The notes below the pieces were generated by a model. It did no database searches and had not been told where the DNA came from. It saw only the letters and a list, made by a program, of their open reading frames with translations. The position numbers and the translations under genes were made by a program. DNA of 64,000 bases from Flavobacteriales bacterium 33_180_T64. Lineage in GTDB: Bacteria > Bacteroidota > Bacteroidia > Flavobacteriales > Flavobacteriaceae. The stretch is from positions 310,001 to 374,000 of the forward strand of contig MAAQ01000013.1 in the NCBI GenBank assembly GCA_002162685.1, given 5' to 3'. Of the stretch, positions 35,098 through 45,344 are shown one piece after another (the stretch's first letter is position 1; every line of letters begins with the position of its first letter).

Positions 35098-36405
35098 ATG
35101 AAACGTGTCAAGTTATATACCTCAATAGTCTTTATTTCATTATTACTGTCTTGTGAAAATGATGATTCAGGAACAACCCTAACGCCATCACAATCTAAAC
35201 CAAACATTATTTTAATTATTGCTGATGACATGGGTTTAGACGCCTCTCCTGGATATAGTATTGGAAGCATAAAACCCAATATGCCAACATTACAAAACAT
35301 GATGAATTCTGGTCTTCGATTTAATAATTTGTGGTCAAACCCAGTATGTACACCAACCAGAGGAAGTATTCTTACTGGTAAATACGGATTTAGAACAAAT
35401 GTTTTAAAAGCTAATGATGTTTTAGCAACGTCTGAATTATCATTACATCAATACCTAGACAATACTAATTCAGGTTATAACCATGCTGTTATTGGAAAAT
35501 GGCATTTATCTTCAGATGCTAACCATCCAACAACTATGGGTGTTAACTATTATGCTGGGCTTTTAAATGGAGGTGTTCAATCTTATACTAATTGGAATCT
35601 AACCGAAAACGGATTAACCGCTTTATCTACAGAATATACAACTACAAAATTCACCGATTTAGCAATAAATTGGATAGAACAGCAATCTGATCCTTGGTTT
35701 TTATGGCTAGCTTATAATGCGCCACACACGCCTTTTCATTTGCCACCTAACAATCTACACGATCAAGGAAATTTACCAACAGATCAAGCAAGTATAGATG
35801 CCAATCCTTTACCATATTACCTAGCCATGCTTGAAGCTATGGATACAGAAATGGGCCGACTTATTAATTCTATGAGCGAAGCGGAAAGAGATAATACTAT
35901 TTTTATATTTATTGGTGATAATGGTACTCCAAACCAAGTCGTTCAAGACTATGGTAGTTTTCGCGCCAAAGGCAGTGTTTATCAAGGAGGTGTTAATGTG
36001 CCAATGGTTATTTCAGGAAAAAATGTTACACGTATCAATGCCATTGAAAATGCTTTAATTAATACCACCGATTTATTTGCAACCATCTCTGAATTAGCAG
36101 GAAATAGTACTCCTGACATAAATGACAGTAAAAGTTTTAAAAGCCTATTATCCAGTTCTAATACAGAAACTAGAGACTATGTTTATGCCGAAATTGGAAA
36201 TGATGCTGGAGGTTCAAATTATACCATAAGAAACAGTACACATAAGTATATTTACTTCGATGATGGCACTGAAGCTCTATATGATTTAAGTATTAATCCG
36301 TTTGAAAACCCAAACTTATTAAGCCCAATTCAACTCCCTTTGAGTCCTGAAAACAGTTTGATAAAAGATGAATTAACTATGAGGTTAAATGAAATAAGAG
36401 AATAA
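35098..36405 (+). CDS. Sulfatase family lipoprotein
   Basis: An envelope type I sulfatase. The signal peptide ends in a LLLSC lipobox with Cys19 followed by acidic residues (ENDD), like the surface lipoprotein export signals of Bacteroidota. The metal site starts NIILIIADDMGLD; the formylglycine motif CTPTRGSILTG puts the modified residue at Cys84, and GKWHLSS, PHTPFH and FIGDNGT supply further ligands. It presumably cleaves sulfate esters of polysaccharides. No maturase, glycoside hydrolase or SusCD pair is nearby, so it stands alone. It is convergent with an MFS gene. Confidence 0.9.
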   Translation: MKRVKLYTSIVFISLLLSCENDDSGTTLTPSQSKPNIILIIADDMGLDASPGYSIGSIKPNMPTLQNMMNSGLRFNNLWSNPVCTPTRGSILTGKYGFRTNVLKANDVLATSELSLHQYLDNTNSGYNHAVIGKWHLSSDANHPTTMGVNYYAGLLNGGVQSYTNWNLTENGLTALSTEYTTTKFTDLAINWIEQQSDPWFLWLAYNAPHTPFHLPPNNLHDQGNLPTDQASIDANPLPYYLAMLEAMDTEMGRLINSMSEAERDNTIFIFIGDNGTPNQVVQDYGSFRAKGSVYQGGVNVPMVISGKNVTRINAIENALINTTDLFATISELAGNSTPDINDSKSFKSLLSSSNTETRDYVYAEIGNDAGGSNYTIRNSTHKYIYFDDGTEALYDLSINPFENPNLLSPIQLPLSPENSLIKDELTMRLNEIRE

Positions 36406-36406
36406 A

Positions 36407-37690
36407 TTATTCTTTTTCATGTTCCTCTATATCTTTAGTTAAATCTAGTTTTCTAAATGAAGGTGACATAATAGCTGTTGTGAACACAGTAATTAAAGTC
36501 ATTGTGCCTCCAAAAACCACAGCTGTTGCAGTTCCCATTAATTTAGCTGTTAGACCGCTTTCAAATGCTCCAAGCTCATTAGATGACCCAACAAAAATAG
36601 AGTTTACTGAAGAGACGCGCCCTCGCATATGATCTGGCGTTTTAATTTGAAGAATGGTTTGTCGAATTACCATTGACACACCATCAAAGACACCACTAAA
36701 AAATAAAGCCATAACAGATATCCAAAAAATAGAAGATAAGCCAAATGCAAGAATACTTAAACCAAAACAAAAAACAGCTACAAGTAATTTTACTCCAGCC
36801 TTTTTAACAATAGGAATGTAAGCTGTTACCAACATTGTTAAAAATGAGCCTACGTTTGGTGCTGCCACCAAAATACCAAAACCTTCTGGACCAGCATTTA
36901 AAATATCTGTAGCAAAAACTGCAGCTAATGCAATAGCACCTCCAAATAATACAGAAATCATATCTAAAGTCAAAGCACCTAAAATGGCTTTAGTTTTAAA
37001 TACAAAATTCACGCCCTCCTTAAGGCTTTCAAATATTGGTTCGCCAATGTTCGGATTTAAAACGGGCTTCTTTTTAATTTGAAATAACATCAGTAATGAA
37101 AACATTACTAATCCAAAAACAATACAAAGCGACCAATGCACTCCTGTCTGATTATCTTTACCAAGCCAACTAATAGAAAACCCAGCAAAGGCTCCTCCTA
37201 AAACACGAGCCATTTGCCAAGTCGAACTATTCCAAGTGGCTGCATTTGGATAAATCTTCTTTGGCACAATTAACGCCACTAATGAAAATATAGATGGCCC
37301 AAAAAAAGATCGTAAAAGACCTCCAAAAAACACAAGAGCATAAATAGAATACAGTATCTGTTGTGTAGACCATTTTTCAGATATCTCAGGAGAAGTAATC
37401 CAGAATAATCCAAAACTAATTATAGAAAACAAAGCAATACATATTGCAAGTAAATCCCGCTTTTCTTTTTGATCTACAATATGTCCAGCAAAAAGGGCCA
37501 TAACAACAGCAGGAACAAATTCTATTAAACCAATTAAACCAATATATAATGGGTCTTTTGTGAGCGCATAAACTTGCCATTCAATAATTATAAATTGCAT
37601 GGACCATGCAAAAACTAATGCAAAACGGACTAATATAAAAATATTAAACTCTCGGTATCGTAATGCTGCATATGGATCTTTTTTTGACAT
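36407..37690 (-). CDS. MFS transporter
   Basis: A 427-residue inner-membrane protein with about 12 hydrophobic segments. It resembles the EntS-like branch of the major facilitator superfamily (opening YREFNIFILVRFALVFAWSM; DHMRGRVSSVNSIFVGSSNE between helices 10 and 11). Exporter of small molecules; substrate unknown. It starts two bases after the recJ stop codon on the same strand, so recJ and this gene are co-transcribed. Confidence 0.88.
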   Translation of the reverse strand: MSKKDPYAALRYREFNIFILVRFALVFAWSMQFIIIEWQVYALTKDPLYIGLIGLIEFVPAVVMALFAGHIVDQKEKRDLLAICIALFSIISFGLFWITSPEISEKWSTQQILYSIYALVFFGGLLRSFFGPSIFSLVALIVPKKIYPNAATWNSSTWQMARVLGGAFAGFSISWLGKDNQTGVHWSLCIVFGLVMFSLLMLFQIKKKPVLNPNIGEPIFESLKEGVNFVFKTKAILGALTLDMISVLFGGAIALAAVFATDILNAGPEGFGILVAAPNVGSFLTMLVTAYIPIVKKAGVKLLVAVFCFGLSILAFGLSSIFWISVMALFFSGVFDGVSMVIRQTILQIKTPDHMRGRVSSVNSIFVGSSNELGAFESGLTAKLMGTATAVVFGGTMTLITVFTTAIMSPSFRKLDLTKDIEEHEKE

Positions 37691-37692
37691 AT

Positions 37693-39381
37693 CTACCCTT
37701 TAATATCTCGTAATTTTAACTGTAAACTCACACGACCTTGCCAATGATTTTCATCAATAGAATACACGGCATCAAAACGATTTCTATTCTTAATTAAATC
37801 TATTTTATTTCCTAAATTAAACCCTATACTTATTATTCTTTCATTGCCTTGCTCAGCAGTTAACCGTAAATGTTTATCGTCTTCACCAACACATTTCCCA
37901 TAACCTGTATCTCTTAAATTTTCAGTCATAAAAATTGGCGCCATATTTCCTGGTCCAAAAGGCGAAAACTGATGGAGTATTCTATAAAATTTGGGTGTAA
38001 TCTCTCGTAGTTCTATTTGAGCATCTATCTTAATTTCTGGGCTCAATAAATTTCTATCAATTGTGTTTGAAACCTCAGCTTCAAAAGCCTTTTTAAAAGC
38101 CTCATAATTTTCTGGCTTCAGTGTTAATCCGGCAGCATATTTATGTCCACCAAATTGTTCAATATGTTCTTTACAAGCTTCTAATGCATTATACACATCA
38201 AAACCCGAAACCGATCGTGCTGAAGCCGCCAGCTTATCACCACTTTTAGTAAATACCAATGTTGGTCTGTAATAGGTTTCAATTAATCGAGATGCGACAA
38301 TACCAATAACTCCTTTATGCCAAGACGCATCGTAAACAACAGTTGTTAGTCGATCTTCTTCTTTATTTTCCGTAATTTGAATTAAGGCTTCTTGAGTAAT
38401 TTGCTTATCTGTTTCTCGTCTATTGAGATTAAACTCATTGATTTCTGCTGCAAATTCTTTTGCGAGCATTTCATTAGTTTCTGTTAATAAACTCACCGCA
38501 TAATTACCATGTTTCATACGTCCCGCAGCATTAATTCGAGGCGCCACAATAAAAACAACATCTGTAATCGTAAGTACCTTTTTTTCTATTTGATCAATAA
38601 TAGCTTTTATGCCAGGTCTAGGGTTTGTATTAATGACTTGCAATCCAAAATAAGCAAGTGCTCGATTCTCTCCAGTAATAGGGACAATATCCGCACCTAT
38701 CGCAGTAGCTACTAAATCTAAATATTCTCCTAAATCTTCAACCGTTTTATTTTCTTTTGATGCTAATGCTTGAATGAGTTTAAACCCAACGCCACAACCA
38801 CAAAGCTCTTTGTACGGATAGTCACAATCGTCTCGCTTTGGATCTAAGATAGCTACTGCTTTGGGTAATTGACTTCCTGGTCTGTGATGATCACAAATGA
38901 TAAAATCAATGCCTTTTTCCGAAGCATAATCCACTTTATCTATAGCTTTCACACCACAATCTAAAGCTATAATAAGAGAAAAATCATTATCATGTGCAAA
39001 GTCAACCCCTTTATAAGACACACCATATCCTTCATCATAACGATCTGGAATATAAGTGGCTATAGTTTCTGATTTTGTTTTTAAATAGGATGATAATAAT
39101 GCGACTGATGTCGTTCCATCAACATCATAATCACCATAAACCAAAATATTTTCATTACTTACTAAAGCCAATTCGATACGCTCAACTGCCCTATCCATAT
39201 CTTTCATTAGAAATGGATTATGCAAATCATCTAAACTTGGTCTAAAAAAGGTTTTAGCATCATCATAGGTTTCTATACCGCGCTGCACTAATAATGTTGC
39301 AACAGAGTTATCTACCTGAAGTGCTTTTTGTAAATCTTCTACGGTTTTCGAATTTGGTTTTGGTTTGAGCGTCCATCGCAT
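37693..39381 (-). CDS. recJ: Single-stranded-DNA exonuclease RecJ
   Basis: A 5'-3' exonuclease for single-stranded DNA in recombination and repair. DHH-superfamily motifs are visible: VYGDYDVDGTTSVALLSSYL, the DHH motif in ICDHHRPGSQLP, RINAAGRMKHG, and the DHHA1 glycine motif QFGGHKYAAGLTL. The OB domain follows at the C-terminus. Length 562 is standard. The downstream MFS gene is two bases away. Confidence 0.97.
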   Translation of the reverse strand: MRWTLKPKPNSKTVEDLQKALQVDNSVATLLVQRGIETYDDAKTFFRPSLDDLHNPFLMKDMDRAVERIELALVSNENILVYGDYDVDGTTSVALLSSYLKTKSETIATYIPDRYDEGYGVSYKGVDFAHDNDFSLIIALDCGVKAIDKVDYASEKGIDFIICDHHRPGSQLPKAVAILDPKRDDCDYPYKELCGCGVGFKLIQALASKENKTVEDLGEYLDLVATAIGADIVPITGENRALAYFGLQVINTNPRPGIKAIIDQIEKKVLTITDVVFIVAPRINAAGRMKHGNYAVSLLTETNEMLAKEFAAEINEFNLNRRETDKQITQEALIQITENKEEDRLTTVVYDASWHKGVIGIVASRLIETYYRPTLVFTKSGDKLAASARSVSGFDVYNALEACKEHIEQFGGHKYAAGLTLKPENYEAFKKAFEAEVSNTIDRNLLSPEIKIDAQIELREITPKFYRILHQFSPFGPGNMAPIFMTENLRDTGYGKCVGEDDKHLRLTAEQGNERIISIGFNLGNKIDLIKNRNRFDAVYSIDENHWQGRVSLQLKLRDIKG

Positions 39382-39403
39382 ATACTAATATAGAAAATTT
39401 TCG

Positions 39404-39826
39404 CTAAATATTATGATAATGAATTGATGTTTTTACTTCGGAAAACTTCCTAAACATTTCCATTACGCCACAGTATTTTTCTATAGAAAGATCTACCGCT
39501 TTGTTAATTTTACCTTCATCTAGGTTTTCACCATACAAATGATATTCGACAGAAACCGTATGATAATATTTTGGATGTTCATCGGTTAACTCTCCGTAAG
39601 TATCTATTCTAAAATCTGAAAAAGAAACTTTCATTTTTTTTAAAATAGACACGACATCTAATCCTGAGCAACCAGCAAGCGAAGACAGCATCATCGCTTT
39701 AGGTGACAATCCTGAATTATGACCACCATGCTCAGGAGAAGTATCCATCAAGACAAGCTTTCCATTAGGATTATCTGATTCAAACTGTAAGTTTCCTTTC
39801 CAATGTGTGACTACTTTATGAGACAT
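39404..39826 (-). CDS. OsmC family protein
   Basis: OsmC/Ohr proteins are cytoplasmic thiol peroxidases. The peroxidatic cysteine is in SLAGCSGLDVVSILKK and the second cysteine in IEKYCGVMEMF, with VSVEYHLYGENLDEG between. At 140 residues it is the OsmC type in general; whether the substrate is an organic hydroperoxide cannot be decided. It lies 22 bases upstream of recJ on the same strand and is divergent from an AhpD-like gene, another thiol-based antioxidant family. Confidence 0.9.
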   Translation of the reverse strand: MSHKVVTHWKGNLQFESDNPNGKLVLMDTSPEHGGHNSGLSPKAMMLSSLAGCSGLDVVSILKKMKVSFSDFRIDTYGELTDEHPKYYHTVSVEYHLYGENLDEGKINKAVDLSIEKYCGVMEMFRKFSEVKTSIHYHNI

Positions 39827-39881
39827 AATTAAAGATTTTTTCGTTAATTGCTAACTCAAAAATACTACTAAAACACAACAT

Positions 39882-40484
39882 ATGGCATTAGTTACACCAT
39901 TATCTGCGGAACATGATCCGGAAACAAAACAACTCGCTGAATTTTTTAATGAAACCTTAGGGTTTTGTCCAAATTCGGTACTAACAATGCAACGTCGCCC
40001 TGCCATTTCAAAGGCATTTATAAATTTAAATAAAGCGGTTATGGCTAACGAAGGCCGTGTTACCTCTGCATTAAAACGTATGATTGCATGGGTAAGCAGT
40101 AACTCTACAGGTTGCCGATATTGTCAAGCACATGCTATTCGTGCTGCAGAACGCTATGGCGCAGAACAAGAACAACTAGATAATATTTGGGAATACAGAA
40201 CACATGCTGCATTTTCTGATGCAGAACGTGCTGCTCTAGATTTTAGTTTAGCTGCGTCTCAAGTACCAAATGGTGTAAATGCTGATATTAAAAAACGATT
40301 ATATGACCATTGGAATGAAGGTGAAATTGTAGAGATGTTAGGCGTAATTTCATTATTTGGATATCTTAACCGTTGGAATGATTCTATGGGAACCTCAATA
40401 GAAGATGGCGCTGTAGAAAGTGGCAACCAATATTTAGGGAAACATGGTTTTGAAGTTGGGAAACATGATGGGTCGCAATATTAA
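39882..40484 (+). CDS. Carboxymuconolactone decarboxylase/AhpD-like protein
   Basis: A 200-residue all-helical protein of the CMD/AhpD superfamily. The redox motif is in STGCRYCQAHAIRAAERYG, a CxxC followed by His as in AhpD alkylhydroperoxidases. EGEIVEMLGVISLFGYLNRWND is the conserved C-terminal helix. Probably a peroxidase or disulphide reductase. Divergent from the OsmC gene, which is also thiol-based, so a shared oxidative stress role is plausible. Confidence 0.88.
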   Translation: MALVTPLSAEHDPETKQLAEFFNETLGFCPNSVLTMQRRPAISKAFINLNKAVMANEGRVTSALKRMIAWVSSNSTGCRYCQAHAIRAAERYGAEQEQLDNIWEYRTHAAFSDAERAALDFSLAASQVPNGVNADIKKRLYDHWNEGEIVEMLGVISLFGYLNRWNDSMGTSIEDGAVESGNQYLGKHGFEVGKHDGSQY

Positions 40485-40517
40485 ATTTTTAAATCATCTA
40501 TAGTTATATTATATTTT

Positions 40518-40546
40518 AACCTCTTCAAAAATGGAGAGGTTTTTTA
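40518..40546. terminator. Terminator between AhpD-like and UDG genes
   Basis: AACCTCT / AGAGGTT hairpin with a ten-base loop, followed by T6, between convergent genes. Confidence 0.75.
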
Positions 40547-41113
40547 TAAAATAGTATTCACTTTCTTTTGAAGCTGTGTAACAACGGTCTCTTCAAACCA
40601 AGGGTTTTTAGTTAACCAGAATCGATTTCTAGGACTCGGGTGTGGTAATGGGAAATACTTAGGAAGGTAGTCTTTAAAGTTAGCAACAGTTTCGGTTAAC
40701 GTTCTTTTAGCCAACTCTTTTAAATAATATTTTTGCGCATACATTCCAATTAAAATCACCAATTCCACATTATTCATATAATCAAATAATGGTTCATGCC
40801 ATTGTGGTGCACATTCTGGTCTTGGTGGCAAATCGCCACTTTTCCCTCTTCCAGGATAACAAAACCCCATTGGGATAATAGCAAACTTAGTTTCATTATA
40901 AAAATCTTCATCAGAAACATTTAACCATTTACGCAATTGTCTCCCACTAGCATCATCCCAAGGAATTCCAGATGCATGCACCTTAGATCCAGGCGCTTGA
41001 CCTATAATTACAATTTTAGAATCGGAATGCCCAGTTGCTATTGGTCGTGGACCAAGTGGTAGATACTGTTCACAGATTCTGCATTGTCTGATATCTTGAA
41101 GTAGATCTTGCAT
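40544..41113 (-). CDS. Uracil-DNA glycosylase family protein with Fe-S cysteine pattern
   Basis: A 189-residue member of the UDG superfamily, which removes uracil from DNA. Active-site motif I is VIIGQAPGSKVHASGIPWDD and the late motif is PLPHPSPRNRFW. Four cysteines, 11, 14, 85 and 101, give C-x2-C-x70-C-x15-C, matching the 4Fe-4S ligand pattern of family 4/5 enzymes. Motif I ends in SK rather than the usual GE, so specificity may differ from classic family 4. It is followed by the convergent terminator. Confidence 0.85.
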   Translation of the reverse strand: MQDLLQDIRQCRICEQYLPLGPRPIATGHSDSKIVIIGQAPGSKVHASGIPWDDASGRQLRKWLNVSDEDFYNETKFAIIPMGFCYPGRGKSGDLPPRPECAPQWHEPLFDYMNNVELVILIGMYAQKYYLKELAKRTLTETVANFKDYLPKYFPLPHPSPRNRFWLTKNPWFEETVVTQLQKKVNTIL

Positions 41114-41183
41114 TACTAATACATTAAACTTTTGTTTTTATTAAACTGAAAATAAATTCAGAATGATAATTATGAATCAAGGC

Positions 41184-41855
41184 CTATTTTTTCCCTCCAA
41201 CAACGATAACAATTTCTCCTTTAGGTGGTTTATTGACATAATGTTCAAGAACTTCTTTTGCTGTTCCTCTTATCGTTTCTTCGTAAAGCTTTGTTAATTC
41301 TCTTGAAACTGAAACTGGTCTTTGGTCTCCAAAATACTCACAAAAACTGGTTAATGTTTTTATAAGTTTGTGTGGGCTTTCATAAAAAATGATGGTTCGC
41401 GTTTCTTCGGCAAGTAAAAGTAATCGTGTTTGACGTCCTTTTTTAACAGGAAGAAAACCTTCAAAAACAAACTTGTCATTAGGTAAACCCGAATTGACTA
41501 ATGCAGGAACAAAAGCAGTAGCTCCTGGCAAACAATCAACCTCTATCTTATGCTCTACACAAGCTCTCGTTAACAAAAAACCAGGATCAGAAATTGCAGG
41601 TGTTCCTGCATCACTAATAAGCGCAATTGATAATCCGTTTTTTAGTTTCTGTACTAAATTATCTACCATTCGATGTTCATTATGCATATGATGACTCTGC
41701 ATTTGCGTGCCAATTTCAAAATGCTTGAGCAGTTTTCCAGAAGTTCTCGTATCTTCAGCTAAGATTAAATCAACGTCTTTTAATACCTCAACAGCTCTAA
41801 AAGTCATATCTTTCAAATTTCCAATAGGTGTAGGTACAATATATAGTTTACTCAT
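41184..41855 (-). CDS. rsmI: 16S rRNA (cytidine(1402)-2'-O)-methyltransferase
   Basis: Methylates the 2'-OH of C1402 in 16S rRNA using SAM. It is a tetrapyrrole-methylase-fold protein: MSKLYIVPTPIGNLKDMTFR at the start, ILAEDTRTSGKLLKHF, ISDAGTPAISDPGFLLTR and LPGATAFVPALVNSGL are all family signatures. At 223 residues it lacks the extra C-terminal region of E. coli RsmI, as is usual in Bacteroidota. Monocistronic, divergent from the DUF11 gene. Confidence 0.97.
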   Translation of the reverse strand: MSKLYIVPTPIGNLKDMTFRAVEVLKDVDLILAEDTRTSGKLLKHFEIGTQMQSHHMHNEHRMVDNLVQKLKNGLSIALISDAGTPAISDPGFLLTRACVEHKIEVDCLPGATAFVPALVNSGLPNDKFVFEGFLPVKKGRQTRLLLLAEETRTIIFYESPHKLIKTLTSFCEYFGDQRPVSVSRELTKLYEETIRGTAKEVLEHYVNKPPKGEIVIVVGGKK

Positions 41856-41942
41856 TTGTAAGGGATTTCATTTCAAATTTACAATGTTTTCAAGTATATT
41901 GACGCAACCTTTAGTGATATTTAGCATCTTTCTAAAAACCAT

Positions 41943-44900
41943 ATGTTTATGACTGGAAAAATTTTCCGCTTAATTTTTTTCATTTTAATCAGCACTCACT
42001 TATATAGCCAAACTACAGACTTATCAATTGTCGCACAAGCTCAAAACACAGTTGGAACAGATGTTTCTCAGGTAGAAATTTTTCAAGATTTTCAATATAT
42101 AGTTACTATTATTAATTCTGGAAACGCTGTTGCTAATGCAACGTTTGTTATCACAATGGATAGTGATTTGCAAAACCTTGACCTAAATAATATTACATCT
42201 CAAAATAATACAGGAGGTGCGTCAAATGCTTCTGGTTTAATATTAAATGGTAGTGTTCTAACAGGTACAATTGATAATCTGCCTACAGATTCTAGTGTAG
42301 AAATAAAAATTGAAATCACAGCACCTTCTATGGTTGGAGGTATTGCTATTAACGCTATAGTTTCTCCGCCTGATGGCACTTTAGACTCTAATGAATCTAA
42401 TAATCAATCGTTAATATCAATTGACGTTATAGATGTAGAAATCGATTTCACAGTAACCTATTCTCAAATTTCACCAGCTGAAGACACTCCTATTCCTGCT
42501 TGGAATAGTCTTGTAACCTATCGTTTTACAATTACAAATAATAGCGCTATAGATTTCCCGCTTCAAAGTTTTTTAGGAGAGGTAACTTTGCTCTCCGATT
42601 TAAACTATGGTAGACCAAATGTACAACTTGAATCTATACAATGTGTTGGTACAACAGGAGGAACAGAATGTCCTGACATTTCTAATGTTCCAGTAGGTTC
42701 AATGTTTTTAGTAAGTGGAGCGTCTGAAATATTTTCTTTTAACTCACCTCATGTATATACAGCTGGTGGCTCAGCTACTTATGAGATTGCATATAGATAT
42801 TTAGATCCCTCTTGTGCTTCTGAAATTCAACCAATTGAAGTTTATAGCGTTATAAAAATAACATTAGACCATGCTAATGAATCATCTAACGTTTCAAATA
42901 GTATTACAACAGATTTATTAGAATCTGAATTATGTCAAATAACGGATATCTGTATTGATACAATACAAACCGATCCTGACCCTACAACACTAGTCAATTG
43001 GAACCAAGAGGTTACATTTGAAACTACGGTTTGTAATAATGGACCACTAGACGCAAACATTGCGTTCTTTCTTCAAAATTTATCTCCAACTATAGATTGG
43101 AATATTATTTCAGTAACCTGCATAGGGACTACAGGAGACATTACTTGTAATGATATTAATTTCAATATCGAAAACATTTATTGGGTTACGAATCCATTTA
43201 TTATGCCTGTAGGCGCAACTATTACAGTTGTTACAGTTGTAGAATTCCTTGAACCCGAATGTTCCTTAAATTCTAATAATAACCAAGCTCACATAAGAAG
43301 TAGTACTAATGTTTTAGAACCAAATATTTTTGATTCTATTGTAGAGAATAGTGCCCAGAGTGATTATGTCATTCTTCCACCAACCGATGAATGCCCAAAT
43401 AGTGACATAAGCATAACAAAAACTCAAATTAACCCTGAATTACCAATTGGAGGAACAGCTAATAATCCTGCACAAGCTGGAAATGTAACTTATGAGATTA
43501 CTGCTTCAAATCTTAGTAATGAAGATGCTATTATTCAACTTATAGATTTTACAAATCATTCAGGAGCTACAGGTTATACTGGAACCCTTATTTCTGTAGA
43601 ATGTGTCTCAACTACAGGAAATGCAGAATGTTTTACAATCATAAATCAAAATATAGGTATTCCTCTTGACGGTATTCCTCAAGCTGGAAATCTTGATGTT
43701 TTTTGGGAAATTACAGTAGATGACAACTGGAGTTTACCCGCAAACAGTTCGGTTACTTTCCAAGCTACAGTGTTATGGGAAACAGAGTGTTCTATCGACC
43801 CAATACCTGTTAATAATTATGTAGAAATAGAACATGCTAATGGTGCTATAGATAATGACACAACAAATAACGAAGCTCAAGTGACGACTTATTTTGCGCC
43901 TTGTGTAGACTTAGTTGTTCAAACATTCCCAGAGTTCACTCAAGTCAATGTCAATCAAAATTTTGATTGGATTATAGATATTACTAATAGTGAAACCAGC
44001 TCTAATGCTATAAATATTGCTTTTGAAGATACCGTAAACGATGTGTTTACAATTACAGGAACGCCAACCTGTGTTGTTACTAACGGAAATGCAACCTGCA
44101 TTACAAATCTAGCAATCAACACCAATATTGTCACAGGATTAATTAGTAATATGGATGCAGGATCTACAATAAGAATTAGAATTCCTGTTACTGCTCCAAA
44201 CTTTGGTGGTGCTTATAATAACATCGCAGTTGCCACGCCAAATGAAACTGATCAATTTGAGGTTTCACCAGAAACAAATACTTCAATAAGCAATGTTCAA
44301 ATTGTAGCCCCAGTTCTTGATAAGAGTTATGACCCAGAAACTATAACTATAGGAGAACAGAGTACACTAACATTTACCATTACAAATTTACCTTCAAACC
44401 CGTCACAAAGTAACATTTCATTTACCGATGTTTTTCCTTCTGAAGTTACACTTATCTCAGCTCCAAATTGGGTAACAAACAATGGGTGTACTGCAACTTT
44501 TGTTGGGAATACTGGTGATAATTTTGTAGGTGTAACAGACTTAATTTTCCCTGAAGGTGTAGCCTTTTGCTCTTTTAGTGTTGTCGTAACATCTAATATT
44601 CCTGGAATATACCTTAATGACACCACTAATTTTGAATCCCAAAATAATATTGACACATCACAGGCTAATGCTACGCTTACAGTTTTAGATGACACCTCAA
44701 ATGTAGATATCGAAATATTAAAAGATGTTTCTCCTCAAGAAGCATCCATTGGAGATCAAGTTACATTTGTAATTACTGCAACTAATTTAGGAGCATCTGA
44801 AGGGACTGAAATTGAAATCCTTGATGTATTTCCAGACGGAATGATCTTTGTATCTGCATCCGTTTCCGAAGGGACGCTTAACCCGTCTACACTTATCTGG

Positions 44901-45344
44901 TCTATTGATACGCTTGCCAGTAACCAATCTGAAACATTAACTATTATTGCTCAAATAACATCAAGTTCAAACCTATTAAACATCGCTTTGCTTAATAGTT
45001 TAGAACAACCAGACAGAGATGAGACTAATAATAGAGATGAAGCCGAAGTTGTGGTTGGGTTCTGCTTATATATTCCTCAAGGTTTATCACCAAATCAAGA
45101 CGGTTTAAATGATGTGTTTTCAATTGAATGTATTGAAGAATATCCCGATAACCTTATCAAAATTTATAACCGCCTTGGTGTACAAATCTATGAGAGTCGA
45201 GGCTATAGAAATGATTGGGATGGCAGACCAAATATGGGGTTTCCAACGACATCAGGACTGCTTCCTGTTGGCACATATTTCTACATTCTAGATTTAAATA
45301 CTGGAGAAAAACCTATTTTGGGTTGGGTTTATCTTAATTATTAG
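41943..45344 (+). CDS. DUF11 repeat protein with gliding-type T9SS C-terminal domain
   Basis: A 1133-residue secreted protein. The signal peptide ends near LYSQ (residue 23). Most of the body is a series of DUF11-like Ig-fold repeats (motifs such as VTYEITASNLSN and TFVITATNLGASEG), many with paired cysteines. The last 90 residues, from about 1040 (YIPQGLSPNQDGLNDVFSIE; IKIYNRLGVQIYES; GLLPVGTYFYILDL), are the gliding motility-associated (type B) T9SS sorting domain. It is exported by T9SS and probably retained at the surface. Its last 11 bases overlap the convergent DoxX gene. Confidence 0.92.
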   Translation: MFMTGKIFRLIFFILISTHLYSQTTDLSIVAQAQNTVGTDVSQVEIFQDFQYIVTIINSGNAVANATFVITMDSDLQNLDLNNITSQNNTGGASNASGLILNGSVLTGTIDNLPTDSSVEIKIEITAPSMVGGIAINAIVSPPDGTLDSNESNNQSLISIDVIDVEIDFTVTYSQISPAEDTPIPAWNSLVTYRFTITNNSAIDFPLQSFLGEVTLLSDLNYGRPNVQLESIQCVGTTGGTECPDISNVPVGSMFLVSGASEIFSFNSPHVYTAGGSATYEIAYRYLDPSCASEIQPIEVYSVIKITLDHANESSNVSNSITTDLLESELCQITDICIDTIQTDPDPTTLVNWNQEVTFETTVCNNGPLDANIAFFLQNLSPTIDWNIISVTCIGTTGDITCNDINFNIENIYWVTNPFIMPVGATITVVTVVEFLEPECSLNSNNNQAHIRSSTNVLEPNIFDSIVENSAQSDYVILPPTDECPNSDISITKTQINPELPIGGTANNPAQAGNVTYEITASNLSNEDAIIQLIDFTNHSGATGYTGTLISVECVSTTGNAECFTIINQNIGIPLDGIPQAGNLDVFWEITVDDNWSLPANSSVTFQATVLWETECSIDPIPVNNYVEIEHANGAIDNDTTNNEAQVTTYFAPCVDLVVQTFPEFTQVNVNQNFDWIIDITNSETSSNAINIAFEDTVNDVFTITGTPTCVVTNGNATCITNLAINTNIVTGLISNMDAGSTIRIRIPVTAPNFGGAYNNIAVATPNETDQFEVSPETNTSISNVQIVAPVLDKSYDPETITIGEQSTLTFTITNLPSNPSQSNISFTDVFPSEVTLISAPNWVTNNGCTATFVGNTGDNFVGVTDLIFPEGVAFCSFSVVVTSNIPGIYLNDTTNFESQNNIDTSQANATLTVLDDTSNVDIEILKDVSPQEASIGDQVTFVITATNLGASEGTEIEILDVFPDGMIFVSASVSEGTLNPSTLIWSIDTLASNQSETLTIIAQITSSSNLLNIALLNSLEQPDRDETNNRDEAEVVVGFCLYIPQGLSPNQDGLNDVFSIECIEEYPDNLIKIYNRLGVQIYESRGYRNDWDGRPNMGFPTTSGLLPVGTYFYILDLNTGEKPILGWVYLNY

